A DNA stretch of 64,000 nucleotides. Source: Trema orientale. Taxonomy: Eukaryota > Streptophyta > Magnoliopsida > Rosales > Cannabaceae. A model generated the notes under the pieces. It was not told the DNA's origin. It made no database searches and saw only the letters and a list, made by a program, of their open reading frames with translations. Below are positions 1 through 15,275 of this stretch, piece after piece (positions within the stretch are counted from its first letter, which is position 1; each line of letters begins with the position of its first letter). The translations under genes and the position numbers were made by a program. The stretch spans positions 674,347 to 738,346 of the forward strand of contig JXTC01000024.1 in the NCBI GenBank assembly GCA_002914845.1. The letters run 5' to 3'.

Positions 1-3884
<3,884 letters not shown>

Positions 3885-4090
3885 AACTTTGCATGCGGTA
3901 AAGACGTGCTTACAGGCAGATGGTAAGGTACTCCCTCCCTCAACTAAGAAGTTTCGTGTTCGAGTCATCACTGCCGTAGTAGTCGAAGATTTATGGGTAA
4001 TCCACTTTAAGAGAGATCCATTAATCAACACAGGTGAGTCCATTACCTATGGTTATAGGGTAAGTCACTCTCTACCTCTATAATCTCTTT
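3885..4090 (+). mobile_element. Possible tRNA-derived SINE
   Basis: An A-box-like GGCAGATGGTAAGG (about 3915-3928) and a B-box-like TGTTCGAGTC (about 3957-3966) are spaced as in a tRNA-derived pol III promoter, with CCCTCAACTAAGAAG between them as in many plant SINE heads. A T-rich tail follows the conserved part near 4085. Boxes are imperfect and no target-site duplication was established. Confidence 0.35.
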
Positions 4091-4494
4091 TTTTATTACC
4101 GGGAAAACTTTGCATGTAAATAAAAGAATCATATAATATAAATGTTTGACAACATTGTTGCTGTTAAAATATTTAATGTCTAACTATACCAAACTTTGCA
4201 TGTAAATGTAAATGTGCAAAAAAAATATCTTGAGCCGATTTCTCTTCCTAGAGATCTGAAAATTGCAAGACAAACCATCAAAAGATCTTATTGTATATCT
4301 GACTCAGGCTGGCAGCTGATACTTTACAGCCTTTACGTTGTATAATGGTACCACAATTATCATGAGATCAGGTCAAATTTATGTATTATAATTTGCTTCC
4401 TACATGATTTAGATATGGTACCACTAAATATATACCATACTAATTCTCTATTGGAACTTAATATGAGTTAGGTTCTTTATTTTATTTTATTTTT

Positions 4495-5332
4495 TCCTTG
4501 GATTTGGAAGGCTATGCTTCAAAGTAGGAAATTATTGGAATTAGGAGCGTGTAGGAGCCTCAGGCCTGGCTTGGTGTTGGATGTATGGACAGAATCATGG
4601 ATCCCTTTCACTAAATATTTTCGTCCTAAACCCCGTTTTGCTAGAGTGTGAGATGGGAAGATTTGATTTCAGAATCGGGCGGATGAGTGGAATCGATGTG
4701 AGAAGTGCCTTTGATTTCAACACGGCTAAAAGCATATTTAAAATTCCGTTAAGAAATGGGGGGAGCAACTTGTCAAGTGACTGGTTCTGGGGCATTAACT
4801 AGCTCAGGATCTTTATCAGCTCGGAGTCTCTACCAAGTGCGAATTCATGCCATTTACTCTGTTAACCCGGACAGCTCGTGATGGAGAATATTATGTGGAG
4901 TCTCTACTAAAGAAAAGCTGAACTCTCTGTTCTCTCTACCTTCTTTTGGCTGTCTAATATTATGTGGAGTGGGTGTTGAAAACTCTTTACACCTGTTTTT
5001 GGGATGTCCCATCGCCAAATTTCTCTGGTTTCTCCTCTTCCTGGGGGGATTAGAACTGAAGCGTTTCGTTTTGAGAACACGAAAGACAGGTGTAATCGCC
5101 TCTACAATGGTACTATTGTCCCAACTTCAAGGAGTTCCTCTTATTTGCAGCTCTATGTGTGGGGACCATTTGGAGAGAACACAACAAGGTCCTTCACAGT
5201 AACACGGCTGCTGGCATGGACTCTTTGTCTCGTTCTTTTAGGGGCTGCTTTGCCGTGCTACTCCAGACTCCAGAGTTATTATTGAAGACGTTGATGGTAC
5301 AAGCTTTCGGCCGCATAGGTGGATGCCGCCGC
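4495..5332 (+). pseudogene. LINE remnant, 5' part (RT C-terminus and zf-RVT), split by copia
   Basis: Plus-strand translation gives WIWKAMLQSRKLLELGA followed by VLDVWTESWIP, the typical post-RT region of plant L1-type LINEs. Near 4969-5030 comes GVENSLHLFLGCP...FLW, the zinc-binding (zf-RVT) module. Frames are broken by stops and shifts. The RNase H part resumes after the copia element at 10366, showing that the copia inserted into a pre-existing LINE. The endonuclease and RT core are missing. Confidence 0.7.
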
Positions 5333-5856
5333 TGTTAGGGAATAACCTCCCCAATAAACACACAATAGTGGAAGCGATAAAATAAATATAAAAATAACGC
5401 CGAAATAAAATAAACAAGACACACACAATTAGCGTGGTTCACCAATTTGGCTACGTCTACGGAGCTGCTGTAGATTTTCACTATTGGGAGAAAAGGAAAT
5501 CTTTACAAGTATTTACAAACACTTACTCAGTACTCTTCACACCCAGACCCCGAATACACCCAAGAGAAAAACTGTATTTTTCTCTAACTCTCAAGAATAA
5601 AATCTCTCTATTTTACTCTCACTATGCTTGGTGTTTCTCACTTCTCTGGGATGATAAACAATGAGAGATGAGGACCCTATTTATAGTTGAGGCTCCTTCA
5701 AACTTTACACATTTTCCTCTCAAAGTTTCCTAATATACCACACTTATCACACACGGTTTGTACACGTTTTATTTTTCTTTTATTTTACCGTGTATAATAT
5801 GCAAACCGTGTTTTGCATACACGGTTAATACACTGAGCATTTATTGCTTACTAACA
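5333..5856 (-). repeat. 3' LTR of the copia element
   Basis: 524 bp, TGTTAGGG...CTAACA, aligned base for base without gaps to 9842-10365. It carries the same TATAAATA-type promoter as the 5' LTR. Confidence 0.95.
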
Positions 5857-5868
5857 ATCTCCCACTTA
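5857..5868 (-). other. Polypurine tract of the copia element
   Basis: On minus the sequence just before the 3' LTR reads TAAGTGGGAGAT and abuts TGTTAG, the usual position and composition of the copia plus-strand primer. Confidence 0.8.
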
Positions 5869-5929
5869 AAGACTTGATTCTAATCATTTCTTCATATTCG
5901 ATCAATGCAGTAGCTCATCTCTCTCTTCT

Positions 5930-6718
5930 TCATGCTTGCAAGCCAACTAAAGCTGAACACAGCTTCAGTTTGTCAATAGTCACCGTCTTAGTTAATACAT
6001 CCGCTGGGTTCTTGCTTCCTAGAATCTTCTCTAGCACTAAGACTCCATCTTCCAAAGCTGACCGTATGAAGTGATATCGAACCTGTATATGCTTTATCCG
6101 AGCATGATACACAAGGTTCTTCGCAAGATGAATAGCACTTTGACTGTCACAATGCAAAGTGTTCTTCCCATAATTATGACCCAGTTCCTCCAAGAAGCTT
6201 TGCAACCAGATCAACTCTTTGCTTGCTTCTGTCACAGCAACATACTCTGCTTCAGTAGTAGATAGAGCGACAATCTTTTGTAGCTCTGAGACCCAGCTAA
6301 TAGCTGTACCACCTAATGTGAATGCATATCCAGTAGTACTCTTCCTGCCGTCTACATCACCAGCTATGTCAGCATCCACATAATCTTGTAAACCTAGATC
6401 TGACTTTCTAAAGCACAAGGCTATGTTGCTGGTGCCTCTCAAGTACCTGAGAATCCACTTCACTGCTTCCTAGTGCTGTTTTTCTGGATTGCTCATGTAT
6501 CGGCTCACAACTCCCACTGCATGTGCTATATCCGGTCTTGTACACACCATGGCATACATAAGGCTGTCAATAACAGAAGAATATGGCACATTTGCCATGT
6601 GAACTCGCTTCTGCTCTGTTGAGGGTGACTGCTCCTTGGTTAGTTTGAAGTGACTAGCCAAAGGAGTACTTACAGGCTTTGCATTATCCATGTTGAATCT
6701 GCTAAGCACCTTCTTCAC
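5930..6718 (-). pseudogene. copia RT C-terminus and RNase H (broken)
   Basis: Two same-frame pieces separated by a stop near 6464-6469. The upper piece carries the connection region with PYSSVIDSLMYAM and TRPDIAHAVG. The lower piece is a Ty1-type RNase H with VDADIAGD (catalytic Asp), STTEAEYVA (catalytic Glu) and KHIQVRYHF. The C-terminal tail runs to the polypurine tract. Its frame differs from the RT piece upstream, so a frameshift lies near 6715. Confidence 0.9.
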
Positions 6719-7641
6719 ATATTCCTTGGAGATAGCTTCAAAATCCCTTTCACCCTGTTTCTAGAAATCCGCATCCCAAGGATTTGCTTTGCAGCTCCTA
6801 AATCCTTCATAGAAAACTCCATTGACAATTCTTTCTTGAGCTTATCGATTTCTTCCATATTAGCTCCAGCAATTAACATATCATCTACATATAGAAGTAG
6901 AATAATATAGGAATTGTCAAATCTCTTCACGTAATAGCAATGATCTGCCTGGCACCGCAAGTAATCATTGTTACTCATAAATGCATCGAACTTCTTGTAC
7001 TACTGTCTTGGAGCCTATTTCAGGCCATACAGGCTCTTCTGAAGTTTGCACACCATTTTCTCTTTCCCTTGTACTTTAAAACCTTGTGGCTGCTTCATGT
7101 AAATTTCTTCCTCCAGGTTGCCATGAAGAAATGCCGTCTTGACATCTAATTGCTTTAGATGCAAGTCTTCTTTAGCCACTAACCCAAGTACTATTCTGAT
7201 AGTGGTCAATTTAACCACTGGAGAGAAAATTTCGGTGTAGTCAACGCCTTCCTTCTGTTGAAAGCCTTTGATAACAAGTTTTGCTTTGTACCGCTTACTA
7301 CCATCATGTTCTTCTTTTATTCGGTACACCCACTTGTTGTGTAACGCCTTCTTTCCTTCTGGTAGTTCGGCTAGTTCCTATGTTTGATTAGACGCCAGTG
7401 ACTCCATCTCATCTTTCATAGCTAACTCCCACTTGATTGACTCATCATTCTATACTGCTTCTTCATAACTCTCTGGCTCGCCTTTTTCAGTCAATAGAAT
7501 GTAATGCATTACCGGAGAATATCTCTGAGGAGGTCGAATTATTCTGGAAGATCTTCTGAGTTCACCTACTGGGGTCTGTGGGTCTGCTGCTGGTGCTACG
7601 GCTTCTTGATCTTTCTGGCCATCTACTTGGATGTCATTCAA
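6715..7641 (-). pseudogene. copia reverse transcriptase (broken)
   Basis: Fragments at 7641-7450, 7329-7015 and 6978-6715 share one frame with stops between them. They show the N-terminal linker (RRSSRIIRPPQRYSP), the RT entry segment with VDYTEIFSPVVK and DVKTAFLHGNL, and the active-site motif LLLYVDDMLI near 6890. This frame differs from that of gag, protease and integrase, so a frameshift lies between about 7940 and 7641. Confidence 0.9.
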
Positions 7642-7939
7642 TGGTATTACTCCAGCCTTTTTACTTCAGGACATACACTATCAGCTCCGGTGCCCAATCT
7701 ATCCTTGTACACCACCTCCTCGTTGAATATGACATCCCTGCTTCTGATGATCTTCCGATTTTGGTCATCCCAGAAACGATAACCAAACTCAGTATCACCA
7801 TAACCAATAAAGAAACATTTTTTAGACTTGGGATCAAGTTTACTTCTATTGGCAGGGTCTATATGAACATAAGATAGACAACTAAATATTTTTAGGAAAG
7901 AAAGATTTACCTCTTTACCACTCTAGATTTCCTCAGGTA

Positions 7940-8755
7940 TTAATCCAATGGTACTGACGGCCCTCTGTTGATAAGATATGCAGCGGTGTTAACTGCGTCG
8001 GCCCAGAATATCTTTGGCAACCCTGTGTGTAATCTCATACTCTTTGCACGTTTATTCAGGGTTCTGTTCATTCTTTCAGCAACACCATTCTGTTGAGGTT
8101 TCTTTGGAATGGTTTTCTCGAACTTGATTCTATTAACGGCACAATATTTCTTGAAATCATCATCATCATATTCTCCCCCATTATCAGACCGTAAGCATTT
8201 CACTTTTAGATTGGTCTCATTCTCAACCATGGCTTTCTATTTCTTAAAGGTATCATAAATATCAGATTTATTTTTCAGAAAATAAACCCATACCTTTCTG
8301 CTCGAATCGTTAATGAATGTCACATAGTATCTTGAGCCTCCAAGGAATGTCACAGGAGATGGCCCCCACACGTCTGTATGAACTAGCTCTAATTTTACTG
8401 CTTTTGGTTCTTTTCCGCCTTTCGAAAAGCTTACCCTCTTTTGCTTGCCAAAGATACAACTTTCACACAGGCTATGCTCAACTGACTTCAGCTCTGGTAG
8501 TTTTCTTTTTTACAGCATTACCTTCATTCCCTTCTCGCTCATATGTCCAAGTCTACAGTGCCATAGACTTGAATTAACTTCAGCATCGACGGTCGCCAAA
8601 GTATCTCTACAACTGGAAGTTATGTAAAGAGTTCCAGTTTTATTTCCACGAGCAACAATCATGGCTCCTTTGCTAACTTTCCACGAGCTATTAGTGAAGG
8701 TCACATTGTGTCCTTCCTCATCAAGCTGTCCTACTGATATAAGGTTCCACATCAA
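7940..8755 (-). pseudogene. copia GAG-pre-integrase and integrase (broken)
   Basis: 8755-8510 carries the pre-integrase zinc-finger start (LWHCRLGHMSEKG). After stops, 8230-7940 carries the integrase core with LRSDNGGEY (second catalytic Asp) and PQQNGVAERMNRTL (catalytic Glu). Both are in the gag frame. The intervening 8510-8230 bases still match integrase (HTDVWGP) but hold stops. Confidence 0.88.
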
Positions 8756-8785
8756 TCTCGGTACATGCCTTACTTTCTGAATTTT

Positions 8786-9259
8786 TCACACCGATCCGTT
8801 TGACATCTTCAGACAGATATCACCCATACCAACAATATCTAAAGGTTCTCCATCGGCTAGATAAACCTTTCCGTAATTACCAGCGACATAATTCTCTAAT
8901 ATATCACGGTATGCAGTGATATGAAACGAAACTCCAGAGTCTAAGACCCAAGAGTCAATTGGATTATCTATAGACAACAGTAAAGCGTCTTGTACCTCAT
9001 CAATCACGGCATTCGCATCGTTTCTACTGTCGTCTTTCCTTGGTGCTCTGCAATTCTTTTTTATGTGGCCAGTCTTGCCACAATTCCAGCATTTCGGTCT
9101 TCTTCTAGATCTAGACTTATCTCTGCCATTCCTTGACTTGGACCTACCACGACCCCGGTTAGTATTCTTTTCGCTGCTCCTGTCCCTGTTCTCGAGATTT
9201 AGGGCAAAACTCAATGATGTGCCTTCACCCGAATCAATTCTGCGAACTTCTTCCGCCAA
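8786..9259 (-). pseudogene. copia nucleocapsid knuckle and protease
   Basis: A basic, Arg/Ser-rich region precedes the CCHC zinc knuckle CWNCGKTGHIKKNC. The aspartic protease motif then reads LDSGVSFHIT, with Val in place of the usual Ala. It is in the same frame as the gag start but separated from it by TGA and TAA codons at about 9293 and 9284. Confidence 0.88.
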
Positions 9260-9292
9260 AATTCGGTCTCTAACATCATTAAATTACAACTT

Positions 9293-9802
9293 TCATTTGC
9301 CTACAGAATTGCTAACTGCAGTCCTCATTGGTTCCCAGCTGGTTGGTAGAAAGGCTAAAAGAATTAGAGCACGGACTTCATCGTCGAAATTAATTTCGAC
9401 GGACGTCAATTGAGAAACGATCGTGTTGAACTCATTGATATGTGTTGCAACTGAAGTACCTTCTCCCATCTTTAAATAAAACAACTTCTTCATCAAATAT
9501 ATCTTGTTATTTGCCGACGGCTTCTCATACATGTCTGACAAGATGCCCATCATCTCTGCTGTGGTTTTTGCCTCCACCACATTATGAGCAACATTTTTTG
9601 TTAGCATTAATCGGATTACGCCTAACACCTGTCGATTAAGGAGTTCCCAATCGTAATACTCCATCTTCTCGGGTTTCTTCCCTGATAGAGGCTGATGCAA
9701 CTTTTTACTATGCAGATAATCATTGATCTGCAATCTCCAATACGAGAAGTCTGTACCGTCGAACTTGTCAATTCTGGGTCCTGATCCTTCACCTCCAGCC
9801 AT
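9293..9802 (-). pseudogene. copia gag N-terminal part
   Basis: The likely start is the ATG at 9802 (MAGGEGSGPRIDKFDGTDFS), 26 bp inside the primer-binding site; codons upstream of it read through LTR sequence. It matches the UBN2/gag-polypeptide type with FDGTDFSYWRLQINDYL. A TGA at 9295-9293 ends it where the family continues toward DRILAEEVRR. Confidence 0.88.
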
Positions 9803-9827
9803 CGCTCCCACTAAAATATCGAACGAA

Positions 9828-9839
9828 GCTCTGATACCA
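9828..9839 (-). other. Primer-binding site (tRNA-iMet) of the copia element
   Basis: TGGTATCAGAGC on minus, complementary to the 3' end of initiator tRNA-Met, separated by two bases from the 5' LTR end. Confidence 0.95.
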
Positions 9840-9841
9840 GT

Positions 9842-10365
9842 TGTTAAGGAATAACCTCCTAAATAAACACACAATAGTAGAAGCGATAAAATAAATATAA
9901 AAATAACGCCGAAATAAAATAAACAAGACACACGAAATTAGCGTGGTTCACCAATTTGGCTACGTCCATGGAGCTGCTGCAGATTTTCACTATTGGGAGA
10001 AAAGGAAATCTTTACAAGTGTTTACAAACACTTACTCAGCACTCTTCACACCCAGACCCCGAATACGCCCAAGAGAAAAACTGTATTTTTCTCTAACTCT
10101 CAAGAATAAAATCTCTCTATTTTACTCTCACTATGCTTGGTGTTTCTCACTTCTCTGGGATGATAAACAATGAGAAATGAGGACCCTATTTATAGTTGAG
10201 GCTCCTTCAAACTTTACACATTTTTCTCTCAAAATTTCCTAATATACTACACTTATCACACACGGCTTGTACACGTTTTATTTTTCTTTTATTTTACCGT
10301 GTATAATATGCAAACCGTGTTTTGCATACACGGTTAATACACTGAGCATTTATTGCTTACTAACA
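9842..10365 (-). repeat. 5' LTR of the copia element
   Basis: 524 bp; on minus a TATAAATA box (CTATAAATAG at 10195-10186) would drive transcription of the element. About 17 differences from the 3' LTR counted by eye. Confidence 0.95.
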
Positions 10366-10905
10366 GCCGTCTCCACCTGGTATCAAAATCAATACCGATG
10401 CTGCCGTAAGGAACGAAGATGCAGTGGGTGCTGCGGTTGCCCGAAATGAAGTAGGGACGGTTCTGGCAATCCGTTCTAAAAGATTATTCTGCACTAATCC
10501 AGCTACTGCTGAAGCCTTAGCATTAATCCTGGGTATTGACTGAGCTTTGGACAACAATTGGCCGTTTGTTGTTTTGGAATCTGACTGCAATCTTCTGATG
10601 CAAAACTGGAATACTGGGGACCATTCATCTTGAAACATCGCTCCTCTGCTTATGTCCGATAGTTTCTCTGAGATCATTGTAGCTTTTGTTTCAAGGGAAT
10701 GTTACTACTTGACTCACAATGTTGCTGCGTGGGCGTTTGCTCGTAATATTTATGATGACATTGATGTTTCAACAGTTCCCCATTCGCTGTGCCAGGCCCA
10801 GGACTATAGCGCATGGACGTGAGGAAGGCTCTGCTTCTTTTTGTGGCTGTTGGCCCTTTTAATGAATTCCATTCACATCCAAAAAAATAAATAAATAAGT
10901 AAATT
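10366..10905 (+). pseudogene. LINE remnant, 3' part (RNase H) and A-rich tail
   Basis: Continuation of the LINE broken at 5332. The plus-strand translation includes PGIKINTDAAV, a glycine/alanine-rich beta strand region, TAEALAL (RNase H Glu), LESDCNLLM (Asp) and, near the end, THNVAAWAFAR, the order of the plant LINE RNase H (RVT_3) domain. Stops interrupt it. The tail AATGAATTCCATTCACATCC followed by A-rich repeats (10881-10900) is a typical LINE 3' end. Confidence 0.75.
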
Positions 10906-12041
10906 ACAAGTTAAATTTCACTGTTGTACTTGTACATCTTTCTGTAGGTCTCGGTGACTCGCTACTATTAATGTCAACAAAACAAAACTAATCTTATGAT
11001 GCCTGAACTTGGGAAGAGTTTTTTTTATCTTATACATTGCGAGGTTTATGACTTTTTGTTTGGGAAAAATTATGCAGCTGGTACCACTTATATATTAGAC
11101 ACACACAACTAATTATCTACAGTAGCCTTTCATTTTCTTTAATTTATACCACTTTTTTTCCCTCAAAAAATTGTTCTATTATTTGTTTGTTGTCTCCATC
11201 CAGAGCAATTCTGAATAAGAAGTTTAGCTTGCTGAAAGTAATAGTTAACAAACCATAAGTCAAAGTAATAGTTAACAAAAACTATGATTTATGCGTCTTA
11301 AAATGTGGTGTTGGTTCATCTGTTCATAGCCCGGAATCACATAACAACAAATAAATATAGCCCACAACAAGGCCTAGAATGAGAACCCAAAACAAATGGC
11401 CCAATCTGCAGCCCAGCCCGTATGTCAGTCGGTGGATCACAACCCAAGGCACAGACAGAATAAGCAGTGGCGGATGCTTGTATAGTTGTTTTATGCCGCA
11501 GCAGCGGGACCAGTATTGACCATCTGATTTTGTTATAATAAAGGTCATGGCTGCATGCATCTTGGGATAATATATACAGTAGTTTTTAAAGGACTTTGTT
11601 GATTTGAAATCATATTCTTTATAATTCATAGCAAATTAAAGTAGAAAAACTAGCCGAGTTAATTTACTTTGCAACCAATATAACTTAGATTTCGGTTCCA
11701 AAGTTTGATTTAATTAACCGAAAGTATAGGAGGAGAAGGGAATCTAATTCAATTTCAGCAGAGACAAAAGAAGAATATAGCCATATGTATATAAAGTAAA
11801 AAGAACCGTTGCACGAAGCAATGTCCCTTATATACGACCAAATAAAGCAGACCTGTGGCCTTAATACAAAAAGCACTGACCAAAATTACTTTTGCTACCT
11901 TCAGAGGCTTTGTCTGCTTTGATGGGCCGTTTTATATCATTCAAATCTCGTTGAGAGAGAGAGATTTAAGGTAACCGTGCCTCTGTTTATCGACCTGCTA
12001 AGTGTAAAATTAAAGGGCAACATGCAGATGTGTATATATAC
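10906..12041. other. Intergenic, no gene seen
   Basis: AT-rich, with a slightly GC-richer patch at 11330-11530. The open frames here show no recognisable domain or codon pattern. GA-rich tract GAGAGAGAGA at 11954-11964. Confidence 0.4.
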
Positions 12042-12230
12042 GGTTGTCAATCCAATAGGTTTTTTTTCTTTTACTTATGTGTATATATTCTTTTTAGCCG
12101 TTGGATCATCATCATCAGATGATAATTCAAAAATTATAATAAAATATATGAAAAAACGTGCATTGTTAATATTATTTTTCTCTTATTTTTTATTATAAAA
12201 AAATATACGTGATAAATTTTTGGCCAAAAT
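12042..12230 (-). mobile_element. MITE, GGGCACCAATCC family (one end intact)
   Basis: The end reads GTTGTCAATCCAATAGGTTTTTTTT, followed by AGCCGTTGGATCATCATCATC. Both match the right half of the 15556-15798 copy in opposite orientation. Flanked by TATATATA. The far end has lost the terminal repeat. Confidence 0.5.
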
Positions 12231-12641
12231 GATATATGTATATATATATATATATATGCATGTTTGTTAATTAATGCATCAACCTGTAATATATGTTTAT
12301 ATAATATATGAGTATACATGATCAATTATGCGAGTAGATAAATTCCATGAGTAACAAAACTAGTGAGATAATAAAAATAATTCGGTACATACGGAAAATT
12401 GGTAGGGACGGATATTATGGTCGACGCAATACTTGTAGACCACACACGTACAATTCATTAGGAGTTCTTACTTTTTAGCTGAAGTACTCCCTTATATATA
12501 TATTGTGTGTCTGTGTGGAAATATGTAGGTACAAAATGATACATGGAGGTCCAATAGAAAAAATAAAATTTTCATCAATTAATAAAATATTAGTGAAAAT
12601 GATGAGGTTTAATTAGCAAGCAATATTATTATACTTCGCCT

Positions 12642-13394
12642 TCATCTAGAGCACCAAAAAGCCTGCAAGAGAAATAAAATGCATTGATCATTTCAACGTA
12701 CCATTTGAGATGTACAGTATCAGTCGTCTTCATTATTACAATTAATAATTAATTAGTGTGTTACAGAATTATAACAAGTTATATAGCTAAATAATTTTAT
12801 ATCAATCCATCGCTATCTTGTATCCAAGAGAAATCATTATTGAAAAATAAAAAATTAACTGAAAAAATTCGTTCTTGATGATCGTCTTCGAGTTAATTCA
12901 CACTATTTAAAGACAAAATTAACAGCTTTTTGCGTTAACTATACATTTTTTTTTTTTTTTGAAATAGTCTATATATAATTATTGTAGTCTAGATATACTT
13001 AGAATAATGTATACATCTAGCATTCTAACAGGAAAAAAAAAAAAGAAAGAAAGAAAAAGAAAAACATTAATGTGGGATTTGGAGTAAATTAAAGCATACT
13101 TACAGCAAAAGAAAAGAAACGTCTTGGCCAAGCCTTAATATTCTTGGCGTTTTTGAGTTTGAAGAAAAGATGATCTTCGGAACAGACGACAACATTTCCG
13201 GCGGGCGAATCAAGAAATGCTTTCCGGCGAAGAGGTGGGGACCACAGACAGCTTTGCTGATAATCGAAGTCATACTGGGACGCATCAAAGAACTTTCCGA
13301 GTAGCCTTTCGGATACCGATTTCGAAACCATTTGAATACTTGGAGATGATATTGGTGATGATGAACTAGTATCATCAGACATGGACATGGACAT
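12642..13394 (-). CDS. Small conserved-looking protein of unknown function (103 aa, two exons)
   Basis: Exon 1 is 13394-13104, ending at a consensus donor GCT|GTAAGT. Exon 2 is 12662-12642 after the acceptor TTTCTCTTGCAG and encodes only AFWCSR plus TGA. The 5' end has three in-phase ATGs (MSMSMSDD); the first is used here. A Ser-rich acidic N-terminus is followed by VSERLLGKFFDASQYDFDY, then LWSPPLRRKAFLDSP, then a basic KLKNAKNIKAWPRR stretch. The VS(D/E)RLLxKFFD...LWSPPxRR arrangement recalls a family of short uncharacterised plant proteins, but I cannot name it. No signal peptide or membrane span. A TATATAT run and a CT-rich leader lie upstream at 13400-13510. Confidence 0.7.
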
Positions 13395-13611
13395 TGAATA
13401 TTAAGTTCTATAACTATATATAGGTAGAGAGAGAAGAGAAGATTAATGTTAGTTGGTTTATAAGTTTTGTGATAGACAGAAAAGTATAGATATATATATA
13501 TATATATATGGAGGAGTATAGAAATATGAATAGGTCTAGTATTTATGTGTGTTTGGTTTTCGGTTTCGTTCAAATCTATTATATACTCGGACGAAGATAT
13601 ATATATATACG

Positions 13612-13805
13612 GGGCACCACTAGTAACTATTTCTTTTTTACTTATATACGGGTATGTCATATTAAATTCATCAAGTACGTCTTTTCGTGATGAAAAATAA
13701 ATAGAAAAATAATATTAAATAATGTACATTTATTTTTTTTTCAACTACTCAAATCGTTATAATCGTTAAATAAATGATCTAATGACAAAAAAAAAAAAAA
13801 AACTA
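13612..13805 (+). mobile_element. MITE, GGGCACCAATCC family (diverged)
   Basis: Starts GGGGCACCACTAGTAACTATTT after an ATATATATA run and ends near GATCTAATGACAAAAAAA, the same sub-terminal motif as the 17962 copy. It lies just upstream of the small two-exon gene. Terminal repeats are eroded. Confidence 0.45.
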
Positions 13806-13876
13806 ATGAATAATGATCCATATATGTATGGATGTCTGATATTACTATGGGTGGATTTCTTGTCGGAAAATGATTG

Positions 13877-14025
13877 TGTTACACCATTTTAATTAGCCAT
13901 TTTGAGACAAACTTATGAGTGGGACCCCTACATGAAAGGGTGTTATTGAAATGTATTCTCCTCCACGAATACATGAAATTCAAGTATTTACATGCTCAAA
14001 ATGGTAATTGAGTGAATGAGAAATT
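13877..14025. mobile_element. Short inverted-repeat element (MITE-like)
   Basis: ACACCATTTTAATTAGCCATTTTGAG near 13880 is mirrored by CTCAAAATGGTAATTGAGTGAATG near 13995. The arms surround about 90 bp. No target-site duplication could be fixed. Confidence 0.4.
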
Positions 14026-14902
14026 ATCACCCAAAGTGAGCTAAATGAGAAGGAAAAAGAGTGAAAATTTGCTAAAGTTCCACGTGGAAAAAGGAGCACA
14101 AACCAAGAGGTATTTATATAGAGTTGCTTAACTTCTGGTTAGTAACTTGATAAGTTGAGAGGCTCTCTCTTGCACGCGCACGCAGGGGGGTGCAAATCAC
14201 GGGTGGAATAACATGGCTTGTGTGCACCCACGTGTCCTGCAGGCACGAATGCCGGACCAAAAAGCCCACTCTGTGTTGGGCCTCCTTTTACACCTTGAAT
14301 TTTTTTTTCCTATCTCAAAGCCCAAAAAAGATTCTGAAACAGTTTTGTACCTCCAGAATGGGCACCGTATAACGACTATTTTTTAAATATCATAAACCTT
14401 CTTATATTCTCTCTGTGGCGGTTAAAAATTAGTTAGAGTAGTGAGGTTTTGAGTTTCTAGTTCAAACTCTTTGGTGGAGTCTTTTGTATTTGTGGTGATA
14501 GTGTTTGGGCGCATATCAGTTCGTTGTAAGCCGTATTATCCTAGGAAACAGATGCCGTTAGCATTCCTCTAAGCACCCCGGTGAGGAAGTGTAACTGTTT
14601 TAAGGACATTATGTGAAACACAAAATTCGGTTTAGTTTTTCTTAAACTCCTTTGTTATTTTTATTTTTATAATTATGATAATTGTTGTTATCCTAGTCGT
14701 AGTTAATCAATTGTGATTTATTTTTGTTACATATTATGTTATAATCAAATAATCTGTGATTTCTCTTTTGTTTATTTATTGATGGTATATTCATATTATT
14801 GATATAATATTTTTGTATTTTCATGTTTAGATTTATTATTATTTGCAATAATTTTTCTAACACTTCTAAGGTAGACTAAAAAAAAGTACCTATTAGTACT
14901 GA
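14026..14902. other. Intergenic; possible retroelement scrap at 14400-14640
   Basis: 14160-14370 is moderately GC-rich without a convincing reading frame. 14400-14640 contains GTTCAAACTC (B-box-like) and a low-AT segment ending in CCCCGGTGAGGAAG, suggesting an old SINE or LTR fragment; not identified. Confidence 0.25.
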
Positions 14903-15275
14903 CACTACAACAAACCTTATTTTTAGTCACAAAAAAAAAACTGCAGCTAAAAATAGAAAATTTGGGACTAAAAGAATATCATCATCCTTATATCGTGACT
15001 AAAATAATCTATGGCTAAAAGTTTTAATCACAAAAAATGACAATTTATTGTGACTAAGCATACTTTTAATGATAACAAATATTTTGTCATAATAAATTTC
15101 ATTACTATAAACAAAAAGTTGTTACTAAAAGTACATTAGTGCAACTTGTAACCAAATATTATTTTGTAGTCACAGGAAATTTTTAGTTATGACTAAATGT
15201 CACTTTTAAGCACACAAAAATTTGTTATCACTAAAGAGTTTGTTACTAAATAGTGATTTTTTTTTTTTTTTAGTG
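14903..15275. mobile_element. Non-autonomous CACTA-like element with TGA target duplication
   Basis: Begins CACTACAACAAACC and ends with a T run plus TAGTG (the complement of CACTA), flanked on both sides by TGA (14900-14902 and 15276-15278), the 3-bp duplication typical of CACTA transposons. Inside are many copies of TTTTAGTCACAA / TTGTGACTAAAA in both orientations, like sub-terminal transposase-binding repeats. No coding capacity. Confidence 0.8.

Larger units (their letters stand above)
5333..10365 (-). mobile_element. Complete but inactive Ty1/copia LTR retrotransposon
   Basis: A 5033-bp element on minus with two 524-bp LTRs starting TGTTA and ending TAACA. A tRNA-iMet primer-binding site follows the 5' LTR and a polypurine tract precedes the 3' LTR. 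Between them, in copia order on minus, are gag with CCHC knuckle, protease, integrase, reverse transcriptase and RNase H. Flanking pentamers GCCGC (5328-5332) and GCCGT (10366-10370) agree at four of five bases and are read as the target-site duplication. Coding is broken by in-frame stops and at least two frame changes, so it cannot be autonomous. The two LTRs differ at about 17 of 524 positions by eye, mostly C/T and G/A, pointing to a fairly recent insertion and later decay of methylated cytosines (inference). Confidence 0.95.

Noticed and set aside
5434-10173. Plus-strand open frames through the copia element, including the two similar 76-codon frames in the LTRs.
   Set aside because: They are opposite-strand shadows of the retrotransposon; the two LTR frames match only because the LTRs are repeats.
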